This document shows, in pieces, positions 45,295 to 56,271 of a DNA stretch of 64,000 nt. Origin of the DNA: Vibrio tapetis subsp. quintayensis (lineage in GTDB: Bacteria > Pseudomonadota > Gammaproteobacteria > Enterobacterales > Vibrionaceae). The notes under the pieces are model-generated. The model was not told the DNA's origin. It saw only the letters and a program-made list of their open reading frames with translations, and did not search any database. Position numbers and translations under genes: made by a program. Location of the stretch: contig NZ_JAUFQV010000012.1 of assembly GCF_030409945.1 (NCBI RefSeq), forward strand, positions 248,001 through 312,000. The letters are read 5' to 3'. Each line of letters starts with the position of its first letter. Within the stretch, counting starts at the first letter, position 1.

Positions 45295-46356
45295 TTAAGA
45301 CGTAATGATTTGCCCAGTAGTAATTAGGTCGTTGTCCAAGTCGTTCACTTCTTCAATGTATTGATCTAACGTCTGCACTGCTGCATCTGTCTTGTTTCCA
45401 AAGTAAGCGAGGTGGAACACGGCGTCCCCCTCGTTGACTAATGGCAAGGTTTGTTGCCCGATAACGATGCCATCTTTGTGAGCAATTATTTGAGTTTCCG
45501 TTTCACCCAATGGGGAGCTAATGTGTGCTAGCGTCTGGCCTTGAACCACTTTTTCTCCTAGCGTAACAACGGTTCTTAAAATACCGTCACTGTTCGCGCG
45601 AATCCAGCTGGTCGAATTTGCAATGATGGGCTCTGGGTAAGCTTTTCGGCTTGGCCTTAACATGCCCACGGCTTGCATGACGCGCTTAATCCCGAGTAAG
45701 CCTGCAGTAATTGAAATGGGCTCAAACCGCAGAGCTTCTCCTGCTTCATAAGTCAGAGTCGGTATGCCCACCAATTCCGCCTCACTTCGTAACGATCCAT
45801 CTCTTAATGGCGCATCAACGATGACTGGCGTATTAAACGCTTTGGCGATTCGAAGTGTTTCAGGGTTACTCAAATTGGCACGTATTTGTGGCAAGTTGGT
45901 TCGATGAATCGCGCCAGTATGCAGATCCAATATGTAGTTGCATCGCAGCGCGACATTATCGAAAAAAGCACTCGCCATTCTTGATGCTAAGGAGCCTTTA
46001 TCACTACCAGGGAAACAGCGATTGAGGTCGCGTCTATCAGGTAGGTAACGAGATTTATGAATGAAGCCAAATACGTTCACAATTGGCACCGCGATAACGG
46101 TGCCTCTTAGTTTGCTAGCGTCGATGGATTGAGACAATTGGCGTACTATTTCAACGCCATTAAGCTCATCACCATGGATGGCCGCATTAACCATTACGAC
46201 TGGGCCTGCGTATTTGCCATTGATCACTTCAATAGGGATTGAAAGTGGTGAATGGGTATATAATTTGGCGCATTCCAATTCGAATGACAGCCTTTTGCCC
46301 GGTTCAATGCAATGATCAAGCAGCTGAAACGATTGATTCTTGCGAGTTCTTGCCAT
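45295..46356 (-). CDS. Succinylglutamate desuccinylase / aspartoacylase family protein
   Basis: A 353-residue zinc carboxypeptidase-like hydrolase. The zinc ligands are in [10 protein letters not shown] (His and Glu near residue 60) and the later His in LDLHTGA near 145; Arg in DLNRCFPG binds the substrate carboxylate. The C-terminal 80 residues look like a biotinyl/lipoyl-type barrel ([18 protein letters not shown]). It overlaps the rimK gene by 41 bases and has GGAG nine bases before its ATG. Linkage with rimK and a RimB-like protease suggests a role in removing or modifying an amino-acid tag, possibly glutamate, but no substrate is proven. Confidence 0.86.
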   Translation of the reverse strand: MARTRKNQSFQLLDHCIEPGKRLSFELECAKLYTHSPLSIPIEVINGKYAGPVVMVNAAIHGDELNGVEIVRQLSQSIDASKLRGTVIAVPIVNVFGFIHKSRYLPDRRDLNRCFPGSDKGSLASRMASAFFDNVALRCNYILDLHTGAIHRTNLPQIRANLSNPETLRIAKAFNTPVIVDAPLRDGSLRSEAELVGIPTLTYEAGEALRFEPISITAGLLGIKRVMQAVGMLRPSRKAYPEPIIANSTSWIRANSDGILRTVVTLGEKVVQGQTLAHISSPLGETETQIIAHKDGIVIGQQTLPLVNEGDAVFHLAYFGNKTDAAVQTLDQYIEEVNDLDNDLITTGQIITS

Positions 46357-47278
46357 GGGTTAACTCCTCAATAGTGTTCAATTTTTTTACGGTATTTTTC
46401 TTACCCGCCGCTTTTTTCTCAATAAATTCGATGATCATGCCAGCCACGTCTTTGCCTGTCGCGGCTTCGATGCCTTCAAGGCCCGGTGAAGAGTTCACTT
46501 CCATTACCAGTGGCCCGCGCTCTGAACGCAGTAGGTCGACACCGGCAACACTCAGGCCCATCGCTTTGGCTGCTGCAATCGCTGTTTTACGCTCTTGTGG
46601 TGTAATCTTCACCAAAGATGCGCTTCCGCCACGGTGTAGGTTTGAACGAAACTCGCCTTCAGCACCTTGTCGTTTCATTGCTGCGATCACTTTGTCGCCA
46701 ATAACGAAGCAGCGAATGTCTGCGCCGCCCGCTTCTTTAATGAATTCTTGCACCATGATGTTGGCTTTTAGCCCCATAAAAGCTTCAATAACGCTTTCTG
46801 CTGCTTTGCGTGTTTCAGCTAATACAACACCAATACCTTGAGTGCCTTCGAGCAACTTAATCACAACCGGAGCGCCGCCAACCATATCAAGCAGATCTTT
46901 TACGTCATCCGGGCGGCTAGCAAAACCAGTAACAGGCATGCCAATGCCTCGGCGAGACAATATTTGCATTGAGCGTAATTTATCGCGTGAACGTGAGATG
47001 GCGATTGACTCGTTTACTGCGTATACACCCATGGTTTCAAATTGACGGATGACCGCGGTACCGTAAAACGTCACTGATGCACCGATACGTGGGATCACGG
47101 CATCAACACCAGATAATTCTTCACCTTGGTAATGAATTTCTGGTTTGTTTGAGTTGATGTTCATGTAGCAACGTAGAACGTCGACCACTTTTGCTTCGTG
47201 ACCACGGGCTTCGCAAGCCTCGATCAAACGACGAGTAGAATAAAGGTTCGCGTTGCGAGATAGGATGCCAATTTTCAT
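46316..47278 (-). CDS. rimK: RimK-family ATP-grasp alpha-L-glutamate ligase
   Basis: ATP-grasp ligase, 320 residues (E. coli RimK 300). In E. coli RimK adds glutamates to the C-terminus of ribosomal protein S6 and can make poly-glutamate. Conserved parts: [15 protein letters not shown] at the start, [15 protein letters not shown] (ATP loop) near residue 145, [18 protein letters not shown] near 195, and [11 protein letters not shown] near 265. The last 25 residues form a Lys/Asn-rich tail not found in E. coli. Its stop overlaps the downstream gene, and its start overlaps the stop of the protease gene by one base. Confidence 0.92.
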   Translation of the reverse strand: MKIGILSRNANLYSTRRLIEACEARGHEAKVVDVLRCYMNINSNKPEIHYQGEELSGVDAVIPRIGASVTFYGTAVIRQFETMGVYAVNESIAISRSRDKLRSMQILSRRGIGMPVTGFASRPDDVKDLLDMVGGAPVVIKLLEGTQGIGVVLAETRKAAESVIEAFMGLKANIMVQEFIKEAGGADIRCFVIGDKVIAAMKRQGAEGEFRSNLHRGGSASLVKITPQERKTAIAAAKAMGLSVAGVDLLRSERGPLVMEVNSSPGLEGIEAATGKDVAGMIIEFIEKKAAGKKNTVKKLNTIEELTHGKNSQESIVSAA

Positions 47279-47715
47279 TATTCTTTTTCCTCTGTTTGTA
47301 GCAAAAATGATTCGGTCGGATCTACGATGATGCGGTCGTGCATCGCGGTGCGCCCTAATAACATGCGGAACACCATATTTTCTCTGTTGGTCAGTGTTAC
47401 TTCTATTGGCCAGCTTTCGCCCGCCATGTTGAGCTCTGTTAAAATCACGTATCTTTTTTCTTCGTGGCCGCCTGAGTCACGCACAACGCGCTGATCAACA
47501 ACAGGTGCTTCGCATAATGCGACCTCGTCAGTGTGTTGTTGTGGATGAATCCAAAACCGTACCCAAAGCGAATGTTCTTTCGTAAATGTTTCTAATTTAA
47601 ATGCGTGCAAACAAGACGTGCGCGCACCTGTATCTATTTTCGCTTTGATACCATCTAGGCGAAGTTCAGGTAGGTTGAGGGTTTCACGCCATCCTACGGT
47701 GATCTTCTTATTCAT
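47278..47715 (-). CDS. RimB-like ATP-dependent zinc protease family protein (retropepsin-like fold)
   Basis: A 145-residue protein of the Zn_protease (DUF785) family, often a neighbour of rimK. Family features are the start [12 protein letters not shown], the aspartic-protease-like [14 protein letters not shown] near residue 25 and the C-terminal [19 protein letters not shown]. RimB of Pseudomonas removes or edits the glutamate tail added by RimK; this gene, rimK and an aspartoacylase-like gene form one overlapping operon. The family call is firm; the enzymatic role is inferred from position and from the Pseudomonas rimABK system. Confidence 0.85.
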   Translation of the reverse strand: MNKKITVGWRETLNLPELRLDGIKAKIDTGARTSCLHAFKLETFTKEHSLWVRFWIHPQQHTDEVALCEAPVVDQRVVRDSGGHEEKRYVILTELNMAGESWPIEVTLTNRENMVFRMLLGRTAMHDRIIVDPTESFLLQTEEKE

Positions 47716-47946
47716 CTATTTAATTTAATCGAGTATTTAATAGGGCAGAGTGCCCAAACGACCGATAGTGTAGGGTGGAGCCCTACCTGCCATATAATGC
47801 TATACAACGACTATCGGTGAATGCTTGAGTAGAGAGCCTATGATGAGGCGTTTTCTATTAGGAAGCTCAAGTGGCGCGACTATAATGTTCACGCCACGAA
47901 ATGTCATACGAATAGTTTTTGTCGTTACGACAATATTTATTGATGA

Positions 47947-50337
47947 TTAGAAGAGGCCGAGTTGAGGTGCGTTGAGAGATTCAAAATCTAACCCGATAAA
48001 TGGCAATATGGCATCGGCTACCGGTTTGAGTTGCTTATCTATATAGTGCTGATAATCAATTTGACTGGTCAGGTAGTCTTTAGGCTCGGGGCCGTTAACC
48101 GTAATGAGGTATTCGATTCGGCCGCGATTTTGATATTGTAATGGTCGACCCAATTCCGCATTTTTCTCATCGGCCATTCTTGCTGCACGCACTTGTGGTG
48201 GAATGTTCTTTTGATATTCAGATAACTTGCGGCGTAAACGTTTTTGGTAAACCATCTGGTCGTTAAATTCGCCGGCTTGTGTTTTTAATACGTATTCTCG
48301 TATGTAATCACTCGGGTCTTGGTCGTGGAATATCATGTCATATAAGGTTTGCTGAAAAGTTTGTGAAAGTGGAGTCCAATCGGTACGCGCACTTTCAAGC
48401 CCTTTAAAGATGATTTTTTCTTTGCCTTGTTGTTCAATCAAGCCCGCATAGCGTTTTTTTGAACCCGCTTCCGAGCCGCGAATCGTTGGCATTAAGAACT
48501 TTCTATAATGGGTTTCGTATTCAAGTTCGATACAAGACTCTAATCCATGCTGTTCCAAAAGGTGGGCTGTCCACCAATGGTTTATGTGCTCGGTAAGTGC
48601 GTTGCCGACCTTGTCAGCTTCGTCTTGGCTACAGGCCGCATTGAGCGCAACGAATGTGGAGTCGGTATCCCCATAAATCACCGCGTAGCCTTTTTCTTCA
48701 ATGAGCACTTTTGTTTGCTTCATGATTTCATGGCCTCGCATGGTAATGGAGGAAGCGAGGCGCGTATCAAAGAAACGACAGCCTGATGAACCGAGCACAC
48801 CATAATAAGAATTCATGATGATCTTAATGGCTTGAGAAAACGCTTTGTCGTTGTTCTTTTTGGCTTTATCGCGAGCCGCCCAAAGGTCTTGAATCATCTT
48901 TGGTAGGAAATGAGCTGAGCGATGGAATTGCCCGCCTCGAAATCCCGCAACAGAGGTGGCTGTCGTGTTGCCCACTTCAAGTTTTAGCCCTTCAATAAGC
49001 CCCATAGGATCGATGAGGAAACTGCGGATGATCGACGGATAAAGACTCTTAAAGTCCAACACCAAAACTGAATCGTACAGGTTTGGTATGGAATCCATTA
49101 CATAGCCACCAGGGCTTGCTAACCAGTTTTCCGATTGCAGATTTGGGGCGATATAGTTGGCGCGATGCAATTGTGGTAAATAGAGGTTCGTGAATGCAGC
49201 TACCGAACCACCCAAGCGATCAAGCTCTACGCCAGTTAACCGGGTGCGTTCAATTGCGAACTCTAGTAAGTGTGTATGCTCGAAGATGCGATTGACCAAT
49301 TTACAGTCTTGTAGGTTATAGAGGGCAAGTGATGGTTTGTCATCACGGAACATGCGGTTGATTTCGTCCATGCGGTCGTGCACGTTGTGAATGATCTTTC
49401 CCTCACCAAGTAACTCTCGCGATACGGATTCTAATGACCAACTTCTAAAGTGATAAGTTGCGGTTTTGAGCGTGTCGATCCCGTCTAGAACGACACGCCC
49501 CGGAATGGTAATAAAGCCCTGATTAGAGGTGTTGGATTGCCTAAAATGCGCGTTTTGTTTACCGCGGCCAATTTGAAACGGCAACTTATGCCATTCGCAG
49601 CGGCGCATCAGCAGTTTAAAATCAAAATCTACAACGGCCCAACCCACAATAATATCTGGGTCAAAGCGCTCAAACCAAGCGATGAGCGCTTTCAATAATT
49701 GCAGTTCGTTCTCTGCCCATTCAATCGGTGTTTCCGCTTCTTGTTGTGGCCCAATCATGATGACACGGCTGTCTTTAGGGCTGTCTAAGCCAACGGAGTA
49801 CAATATGCCTTTTTCACTGCATTCGATGTCTAACGAAACCGTGTGAAGATGAGGGCGGTAATCCGCAGCTTTGCACTTAGCGTTCACAATGCGAGTGTAC
49901 CGGGGCTTGGATTGTGCCTCACCAGAGAAACAAATGCCTCCTTGGATGAATCGCTCCATTAAAAATCGGTCTGTTAACCGGATGTCGTACTCGTAACACG
50001 GAATATCGTTACTTTTTAGTTGTTCTACGGCTTGCCTTTGTGCCCTTATGGATGAGAAATACACGGCGCTGGTGGAGTGTTGTTCGAACGTTTTTAGCGG
50101 TAACTCTTTCAAGGTATGAGGGAGGCTTATTTCTGCTAAAGACTGACTCACACGCTCGATGTCGGCTTGTAGGACAAAGAACACCGACTGTTGCCTAGGT
50201 AAAATAAGTTGTGTTGGGCCGTTATCGGTACTGACCCATAATTCAATTTGAGCTTGGCCTGAAATATCTCTTGCTTGTCGAGTTAATACAAAACCGGTTT
50301 GAATGCTTACAGGTAGGCTCAATGGAGAACAGCTCAA
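47947..50337 (-). CDS. polB: DNA polymerase II
   Basis: Family B translesion and replication-restart polymerase, 796 residues (E. coli 783). Exonuclease motifs: SLDIECSEKG near residue 170, then IIVGWAVVDFDFK and NLQDCKLVNRIF. Polymerase motifs: LVLDFKSLYPSIIRS near 425, KIIMNSYYGVLGSSGCRFFD near 500 and YGDTDSTFV near 545. It ends in LNAPQLGLF, a typical clamp-binding peptide (QLGLF). There is no in-frame ATG near the beginning; the start is TTG at 50337 or TTG at 50322, and E. coli alignment (GFILTR) favours a start close to either. No LexA box was seen upstream. Confidence 0.95.
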   Translation of the reverse strand: MSCSPLSLPVSIQTGFVLTRQARDISGQAQIELWVSTDNGPTQLILPRQQSVFFVLQADIERVSQSLAEISLPHTLKELPLKTFEQHSTSAVYFSSIRAQRQAVEQLKSNDIPCYEYDIRLTDRFLMERFIQGGICFSGEAQSKPRYTRIVNAKCKAADYRPHLHTVSLDIECSEKGILYSVGLDSPKDSRVIMIGPQQEAETPIEWAENELQLLKALIAWFERFDPDIIVGWAVVDFDFKLLMRRCEWHKLPFQIGRGKQNAHFRQSNTSNQGFITIPGRVVLDGIDTLKTATYHFRSWSLESVSRELLGEGKIIHNVHDRMDEINRMFRDDKPSLALYNLQDCKLVNRIFEHTHLLEFAIERTRLTGVELDRLGGSVAAFTNLYLPQLHRANYIAPNLQSENWLASPGGYVMDSIPNLYDSVLVLDFKSLYPSIIRSFLIDPMGLIEGLKLEVGNTTATSVAGFRGGQFHRSAHFLPKMIQDLWAARDKAKKNNDKAFSQAIKIIMNSYYGVLGSSGCRFFDTRLASSITMRGHEIMKQTKVLIEEKGYAVIYGDTDSTFVALNAACSQDEADKVGNALTEHINHWWTAHLLEQHGLESCIELEYETHYRKFLMPTIRGSEAGSKKRYAGLIEQQGKEKIIFKGLESARTDWTPLSQTFQQTLYDMIFHDQDPSDYIREYVLKTQAGEFNDQMVYQKRLRRKLSEYQKNIPPQVRAARMADEKNAELGRPLQYQNRGRIEYLITVNGPEPKDYLTSQIDYQHYIDKQLKPVADAILPFIGLDFESLNAPQLGLF

Positions 50338-50759
50338 ATAAGAAGAATTATCATGATTATACCAAATGTCACCTAAGAATGGTGAATAGGTTAATTCTAT
50401 TTGGAGTTGTTAGGCTTGTTTGGGCAATGTCATGCTAAGTCAACGAGCTAGTTTGCGTTTGTCTGGCTTGAAATATCGAGTAAATGGACATAGCGTGATT
50501 GATATTAAGATGAGAAAAAAGCATCAATACCAGCAGTAAGAGCTCACTAAGTGAGCAGGGCTTTGTGATAAGGTGATGAAAAATAAACCAATAAGGTGTT
50601 TTGTTAACGTCTTTTGGCTTTAGTTATCGCTAAAGTTTGCGTTACGGCACAGATTCAGTGTAAGTTTTTATATGGATTTACGGTATGATGAGCGTACTGT
50701 AATTTTTCATCTTAAAGTTAAGATGAAAAGAACCAATTTATAAGTGTGGAGATACAAGC
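50338..50759. other. Intergenic region between polB and uvrY
   Basis: 422 bases, divergent. It holds a small hairpin at 50542-50555 (GCTCAC / GTGAGC) and a -10-like TATGAT at 50684-50689 with no strong -35, presumably for uvrY. A second candidate short frame at 50718-50900 on the minus strand is a shadow of uvrY. Nothing else stood out. Confidence 0.5.
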
Positions 50760-51404
50760 GTGATAAATGTTTTCCTTGTAGATGATCACGAGCTGGTTCG
50801 CACAGGGATACGACGTATTATTGAAGACGTCCGTGGTATGAACGTGGCAGGGGAAGCTGACAGCGGTGAAGAAGCGGTAAAATGGTGTCGTACTAATCAT
50901 ACTGACGTCGTCTTAATGGACATGAACATGCCGGGTATCGGCGGTTTAGAGGCCACTAAGAAAATTTTACGTTTTAACCCAGACGTTAAAATTATTGTTT
51001 TAACCGTCCATACAGAAAACCCATTCCCAACCAAAGTAATGCAGGCTGGGGCATCGGGCTATCTAACAAAAGGTGCAGGGCCAGATGAAATGGTGAATGC
51101 AATCCGTATGGTTAATTCTGGTCAGCGTTATATCTCACCAGAAATTGCCCAGCAGATGGCATTGAGTCAATTTTCTTCTGGATCAGATAACCCGTTTAAA
51201 GAGCTATCTGAACGAGAACTGCAGATCATGATGATGATCACTAAGGGTGAAAAAGTTACCGACATCTCAGAGCAGCTGAGTTTGAGCCCTAAAACAGTTA
51301 ACAGCTATCGCTACAGACTGTTCAGTAAGCTTGATATTAGCGGCGATGTTGAATTAACTCACCTTGCGATTCGTCATGGAATGATAGACACAGAGACTTT
51401 GTAG
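50760..51404 (+). CDS. uvrY: Response regulator UvrY/VarA/GacA
   Basis: LuxR/FixJ-family response regulator, 214 residues, called VarA in Vibrio. Receiver domain: [15 protein letters not shown] at the start, the phospho-Asp in [15 protein letters not shown] near residue 54 and Lys in GYLTKGAG near 104. C-terminal helix-turn-helix: [12 protein letters not shown], then [19 protein letters not shown]. With the BarA/VarS kinase it switches on CsrB-type small RNAs that control virulence and carbon storage. The start is GTG at 50760 with GGAGAT upstream. Its stop overlaps the uvrC start (TAGTG). Confidence 0.96.
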   Translation: MINVFLVDDHELVRTGIRRIIEDVRGMNVAGEADSGEEAVKWCRTNHTDVVLMDMNMPGIGGLEATKKILRFNPDVKIIVLTVHTENPFPTKVMQAGASGYLTKGAGPDEMVNAIRMVNSGQRYISPEIAQQMALSQFSSGSDNPFKELSERELQIMMMITKGEKVTDISEQLSLSPKTVNSYRYRLFSKLDISGDVELTHLAIRHGMIDTETL

Positions 51405-53239
51405 TGTCTGAAGCTGTATTCGATGCAAAATCTTTTCTAAGTACTGTCACCAGTCAGCCCGGCGTGTACCGAATGTATAACGCCGAGTCGACGGTGATTT
51501 ATGTCGGCAAAGCCAAAGATCTTAAAAAACGCCTTTCTAGTTACTTTCGAATCAAAGTAGACAACGAGAAAACTCGAGCATTAGTTAGCCATATCGACAA
51601 AATCGATGTGACTGTGACGCACACCGAAACCGAAGCGCTCATTCTTGAGCACAACTACATCAAGCAGTATTTACCAAAATACAACGTGTTACTGCGTGAT
51701 GATAAGTCTTATCCCTATATTTTTATTAGTGGTCATAAACACCCGCGTTTATCTATGCATCGCGGCGCTAAAAAGAAAAAAGGAGAGTATTTCGGTCCTT
51801 ATCCAGACTCTGGTGCTGTTCGAGAAACGTTGCATCTTCTGCAAAAAATATTTCCAGTAAGACAATGTGAAGATACCGTTTATGGTAACCGCACGCGTCC
51901 GTGTTTGATGTATCAAATTGGGCGCTGCGCTGCGCCTTGTGTATCGAGTGTGATCAATGATGAAGATTATGCCGAGCTGGTTGGGTATGTGCGCCTATTT
52001 TTGCAAGGTAAAGATCAACTCGTACTCGAGACATTAATTGCGAAAATGGAACAGGCGAGCATGGCGCTGCGCTTTGAAGACGCCGCCAAACTTCGTGACC
52101 AAATCCAAGCAATTCGTCGTGTGCAAGAACAACAATTTGTTTCTGAAGACAGCATGGACGATTTAGATGTGCTCGGCTTCTCCCATGAAAATGGTATTGC
52201 CTGTATTCACATTCTAATGGTCCGTCAGGGTAAGATTTTGGGCAGTCGTAGTCATTTCCCTAAGATCCCGAATAATACGGATAGGCAAGAAGTGTTCGAG
52301 AGTTTTCTTAGTCAGTACTATCTCAGCCACAGTGAAACGCGTACCTTACCGAGTAAGTTAATTCTTAATGATGGCTTGTTGTTAGACCAAGAGCCGATGA
52401 GAGCCGCTATTAGTAATATTGCCGGGCGTAAGGTGACATTTCATACCAATCCTAATGGTGTGCGCAGTAAGTACCTAAAATTGGCCAACACCAATGCATT
52501 AACGGCGATTACCACTAAGATCAACCACAAGATGACCATAACTCAGCGAGTAAAAGCGCTGCAAGAAGAATTCGGTTTTGAGTCTATTCGCCGTATGGAA
52601 TGTTTTGATATTAGCCATACGATGGGTGAAAGTACGATTGCCTCGTGTGTGGTGTTTAATCATGAAGGCCCAGTTAAGCAAGAGTATCGCCGTTACAACA
52701 TCACAGGCATTACCGGCGGTGACGATTATGCTGCGATGGGGCAGGTGCTAGAGCGCCGTTACTCCAAGCAGTTAGACGTTGACAAAATCCCAGACATTAT
52801 CTTCATCGATGGTGGTAAAGGGCAGTTAAACCGAGCTTATGAAATCATTACTCAGCATTGGGAAGACTGGCCCAAGCGACCACGTTTGATTGGCATTGCA
52901 AAAGGGGTGACTCGAAAGCCGGGCTTAGAAACCTTGATCACAACCGATGGCGAAGAGTTTAATTTACCCAGCGATGCGCCTGCACTGCATTTGATTCAAC
53001 ATATTCGAGATGAAAGTCATAACCATGCTATTGCCGGTCACAGGGCAAAGCGTGGGAAAACACGTCGCACTAGTTCTCTAGAAGGGATCGAAGGGGTCGG
53101 ACCGAAACGTCGTCAAGCCTTACTTAAATATATGGGCGGATTGCAAGAACTAAAACGTGCAACTGTTGAAGAAATAGCCAAAGTGCCAGGTATTAGCAAT
53201 TCTTTGGCAGAAAACATCTATCAAGCATTGAAACAATAA
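51404..53239 (+). CDS. uvrC: Excinuclease ABC subunit C
   Basis: Nucleotide excision repair nuclease that makes both incisions around a lesion bound by UvrAB. 611 residues (E. coli 610). GIY-YIG domain at the start ([20 protein letters not shown] near residue 18), UVR domain near 205-240 ([17 protein letters not shown]), the RNase H-like domain with [13 protein letters not shown] and [10 protein letters not shown], and a C-terminal HhH pair ([32 protein letters not shown]). GTG start overlapping the uvrY stop. The uvrY-uvrC link is conserved across gammaproteobacteria. Confidence 0.97.
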   Translation: MSEAVFDAKSFLSTVTSQPGVYRMYNAESTVIYVGKAKDLKKRLSSYFRIKVDNEKTRALVSHIDKIDVTVTHTETEALILEHNYIKQYLPKYNVLLRDDKSYPYIFISGHKHPRLSMHRGAKKKKGEYFGPYPDSGAVRETLHLLQKIFPVRQCEDTVYGNRTRPCLMYQIGRCAAPCVSSVINDEDYAELVGYVRLFLQGKDQLVLETLIAKMEQASMALRFEDAAKLRDQIQAIRRVQEQQFVSEDSMDDLDVLGFSHENGIACIHILMVRQGKILGSRSHFPKIPNNTDRQEVFESFLSQYYLSHSETRTLPSKLILNDGLLLDQEPMRAAISNIAGRKVTFHTNPNGVRSKYLKLANTNALTAITTKINHKMTITQRVKALQEEFGFESIRRMECFDISHTMGESTIASCVVFNHEGPVKQEYRRYNITGITGGDDYAAMGQVLERRYSKQLDVDKIPDIIFIDGGKGQLNRAYEIITQHWEDWPKRPRLIGIAKGVTRKPGLETLITTDGEEFNLPSDAPALHLIQHIRDESHNHAIAGHRAKRGKTRRTSSLEGIEGVGPKRRQALLKYMGGLQELKRATVEEIAKVPGISNSLAENIYQALKQ

Positions 53240-53286
53240 GGAATTTGTCGCACCATTAACCCGCGATGTCTAAGAGCCTAAATACT

Positions 53287-53844
53287 ATGCGTTTTACCAT
53301 ACCAAATATACTTACCTTACTGCGTCTGATACTTATCCCGGTATTGGTGGTGGTTTTCTACTTACCATATCAATGGGCACCAGTTGCAGCTGCAATGGTA
53401 TTTTGGGTGGCGGGCTTCACCGATTGGCTAGATGGCCTGTTGGCGAGGAAGCTGGGCCAAACCTCTCGTTTTGGAGCGTTTTTAGACCCTGTTGCTGATA
53501 AAGTGATGGTGGCAGCGGCTTTGATCTTGATTACGGAAGACTACGCGTCTATCTGGATTACCATCCCAGCGATTACCATGATTGCCCGTGAGATCATTAT
53601 CTCTGCGCTGCGTGAATGGATGGCTGAGATTGGCAAGCGCGCTAGTGTTGCGGTTTCTTGGGTTGGTAAGGTGAAGACGGTCGCTCAGATGTTTGCACTC
53701 TGGGTTCTTATCTGGCAACACAATGAAATGATGGTTTGGGTAGGCTATGCCGCGCTGTATATTGCGACTATCCTAACGTACTGGTCGATGATGCAGTACC
53801 TGAAAGCAGCTAAAGACGACCTGTTAGATGAAAAGCATCAGTAG
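53287..53844 (+). CDS. pgsA: CDP-diacylglycerol-glycerol-3-phosphate 3-phosphatidyltransferase
   Basis: Makes phosphatidylglycerophosphate, the precursor of phosphatidylglycerol and cardiolipin. 185 residues from the ATG at 53287 (E. coli 182). The ATG at 53266 lacks a ribosome site and adds seven residues not found in E. coli, whereas [18 protein letters not shown] matches the family start. CDP-alcohol phosphotransferase signature: [13 protein letters not shown] then [10 protein letters not shown] near residues 57-85; [19 protein letters not shown] is also typical. Follows uvrC as in E. coli; a bidirectional terminator ends it. Confidence 0.96.
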   Translation: MRFTIPNILTLLRLILIPVLVVVFYLPYQWAPVAAAMVFWVAGFTDWLDGLLARKLGQTSRFGAFLDPVADKVMVAAALILITEDYASIWITIPAITMIAREIIISALREWMAEIGKRASVAVSWVGKVKTVAQMFALWVLIWQHNEMMVWVGYAALYIATILTYWSMMQYLKAAKDDLLDEKHQ

Positions 53845-53902
53845 GGTAGATCTTGCTTGTGAGCTAAAGCATTGCTTTAAGCGAAACGATTGGCGATGAA
53901 TT

Positions 53903-53936
53903 AAAAAAAAGCGAGCTTTGATAGCTCGCTTTTTGC
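53903..53936. terminator. Bidirectional intrinsic terminator between pgsA and the GGDEF gene
   Basis: The stem AAAAAGCGAGCT / AGCTCGCTTTTT with loop TTGAT is flanked by A and T runs and serves both converging genes. Confidence 0.92.
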
Positions 53937-53957
53937 TTTCTGGAATTTGCGAAATCG

Positions 53958-56036
53958 TTACAAACAATTGTTGATTGTCTTTGTGTAGTATTGCTCTACA
54001 TGCCGGTTTCTACCCATGCGCTTGGCCTGATACAGAGCCATGTCTGCTTTATGTAGGCAATCGCTCAAGGTAAGCTTTTGCGTTTGTTGCTGTATGTGCG
54101 CAACTCCAATGGACAAAGACAGCCTGTCGGCGCAATGTGATTTTTCATTTGGTAGATTAAATTGATACAACGCTTCTTGTAGGCGAACAATATGATTGTT
54201 TACGTGCTCACTGTTGTGAGAGTGCACAATTACAACAAATTCATCACCGCCATACCGATAGACTTTCGCTTCGACACAGCCAAAAAAATCAGAAATGAGG
54301 TTAGCGATGCCAACCAAGGTTTCATCGCCTTTAATGTGGCCGTAGTGATCGTTAAATTCTTTATAACAATCAATATCAAACATCAAAACTGACAACTGTT
54401 TTGGTGGGTTCAGCATTAAGTCTTCAAAATGAATATCTAACGATTGTCGATTCCATAGCTGGGTTAGATGATCCGTTTGCGATAACTTAGTTAGCTTCTT
54501 CCTGTTCAGCTGATTTTCTATGGCAATAGACATGTAGGTTGCTAGTTGCAAAAACAATTCATAGTGATAGGTTTGATATGCGAAGCACTGAATGGACTGC
54601 ATCGTGAATACGGCTTTTACCTTGCCGTCGATACTTATTGGCGCGAACATGAGGGAGTTATTGTCCTCATGATTGGCCGTGCCATTGAGTAATTGTTGTT
54701 TTTTCTCTGCATCCATATTATTGAAATAGAGTGGACGATTTTTGGTGGCACAATATTCAAAAAAAGAAGCTTCATCACCAAACGTCAAAGAGAATGGCTG
54801 CTTTATTTCACCCTCATCGTAATAATGCTCGATGTGCATTTGTTGTTTATCTGGGTTGTAGAATGCAATGGCCAACGTATCGATAATAAACAGCCGTGAA
54901 AGATCGTTGGTTAATTGCCCAATGATGTCTTTAAAGTTGTCGCATGTACTGATGTACTGGCCAATATTATTGACCATCGATAAATTACTGTTGATGTCTT
55001 GTGTCGATTCTAGTTTGAGACGGTCCATATTTAATTGGTAGATTTGTTGTAAATAAGAGGTCTCACGTTCTCTGGAGCTCTGGCGTGCTTTTTGATAAGA
55101 ATGAAGCAGCAACTCGTAGTTTTTCTGTTTGTCTTTGAAGCTCGATTGCTCGTCCATTCGGCTCAGAAGCAGATCGTTAAAGTCATCTATGAGTTTGTCT
55201 GTTCCCACTTGTTTAGCGAGGTTTAGCCCCTCATCTAGGTAAGCATCAAGCCGAGATAACTGATGGGTTTTCAGCAATATATGGCACAGGTCTAGTGTCA
55301 TTTCCGCTTGATAATATTGATGCTGACAGTTTTTTATCGCATGTATGGCCGCTAAAAATTGCTGCTCTGCTTGGCCATATTGGCCTTGCACTTGAAAGTA
55401 GCGACCTTTGGCTTGGTGATAGAAGCTGAGATACCGATCATTCGATTGGATAAGTGGTTCTAGGTGGTTGAACGTTTCTAATGCATTAGACAGTTTGTTG
55501 AGCTTAATATAGACATTAGCCACATTAATATGAGAAAGAGTCGAATATTCGTATTGATCTAAGGCTTCGACCAGTGAAATAGCTTTGGTGAAATATTCTA
55601 GTGCTTCTGTATTTTTGTCGAGTTGTTCAAGTAGATCACCAATGTTATTTAGTATTAAGGCGTACAAGATGTCATCTTGAAAGTTCTGTATGTTTTCTGC
55701 TTTGGTTAAAAACTCGCTCGCATGGAGGTGATCGCCCAACATGCCGAATATGGTACCAATATTAAAATAAGAGAAATGCAATAAGTATTCTTGGTGTGAG
55801 CTAGTACAAAGAGCGATACAATCAAAAAATTGCTTCATCGCAGGAATAAGCTCACCGTTACGATATTGAGCGTAGCCCTCGTAAACCGCTTGATATTCCA
55901 ATGGAACATGGAGGTTATGTTGATTTGCCACTAGGTGTAAGTTCTGCAACTTCTTGAGAACGTCATCGGCACTTACAGTTGTGGGTAAATGGCGGATATC
56001 ATCGACGAGGTATGACAACCATTTAGCGCTGTTCAT
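53958..56036 (-). CDS. Diguanylate cyclase with N-terminal TPR repeats and GAF domain
   Basis: A 692-residue soluble protein. Residues about 45-300 are tetratricopeptide-like repeats (ALILNNIGDLLEQLDKNTEA and similar). A coiled region leads to a GAF-like domain at about 355-510 (LSRLFIIDTLAIAFYNPDK, FAPISIDGKVKAVFTMQ). The C-terminal GGDEF domain has an intact active-site motif (VYRYGGDEFVVIVH near residue 612), with FDIDCYKEFNDHYGH upstream. An RxxD inhibitory site is not obvious. Predicted to make c-di-GMP in response to a signal sensed by the GAF domain; the TPR part would bind a partner protein. No neighbour suggests the signal. Confidence 0.9.
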   Translation of the reverse strand: MNSAKWLSYLVDDIRHLPTTVSADDVLKKLQNLHLVANQHNLHVPLEYQAVYEGYAQYRNGELIPAMKQFFDCIALCTSSHQEYLLHFSYFNIGTIFGMLGDHLHASEFLTKAENIQNFQDDILYALILNNIGDLLEQLDKNTEALEYFTKAISLVEALDQYEYSTLSHINVANVYIKLNKLSNALETFNHLEPLIQSNDRYLSFYHQAKGRYFQVQGQYGQAEQQFLAAIHAIKNCQHQYYQAEMTLDLCHILLKTHQLSRLDAYLDEGLNLAKQVGTDKLIDDFNDLLLSRMDEQSSFKDKQKNYELLLHSYQKARQSSRERETSYLQQIYQLNMDRLKLESTQDINSNLSMVNNIGQYISTCDNFKDIIGQLTNDLSRLFIIDTLAIAFYNPDKQQMHIEHYYDEGEIKQPFSLTFGDEASFFEYCATKNRPLYFNNMDAEKKQQLLNGTANHEDNNSLMFAPISIDGKVKAVFTMQSIQCFAYQTYHYELFLQLATYMSIAIENQLNRKKLTKLSQTDHLTQLWNRQSLDIHFEDLMLNPPKQLSVLMFDIDCYKEFNDHYGHIKGDETLVGIANLISDFFGCVEAKVYRYGGDEFVVIVHSHNSEHVNNHIVRLQEALYQFNLPNEKSHCADRLSLSIGVAHIQQQTQKLTLSDCLHKADMALYQAKRMGRNRHVEQYYTKTINNCL

Positions 56037-56271
56037 CTGTGATTCCTTTCATTCAGATAAGGCGAATTAATGTGCATCAGCGAAAGCTAATTAACTTCCG
56101 AGTATAGCAGTGTTTCATAAGACGGCTTAATGAAAACTGTTAAATGCATTAAAAATAGATTTTAACCAATTTGTTTCCTAGTTATGAAAAGGCTAAGCGC
56201 TATAAAATTAGCCAAACCGACCATTTTTGAGTGTATTTTGTTCAAACGATACAAAAACGCATAAAATAGGG

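Noticed and set aside
50338..50420. LexA box in front of polB
   Set aside because: No CTGT-N8-ACAG sequence was found in the upstream 420 bases.
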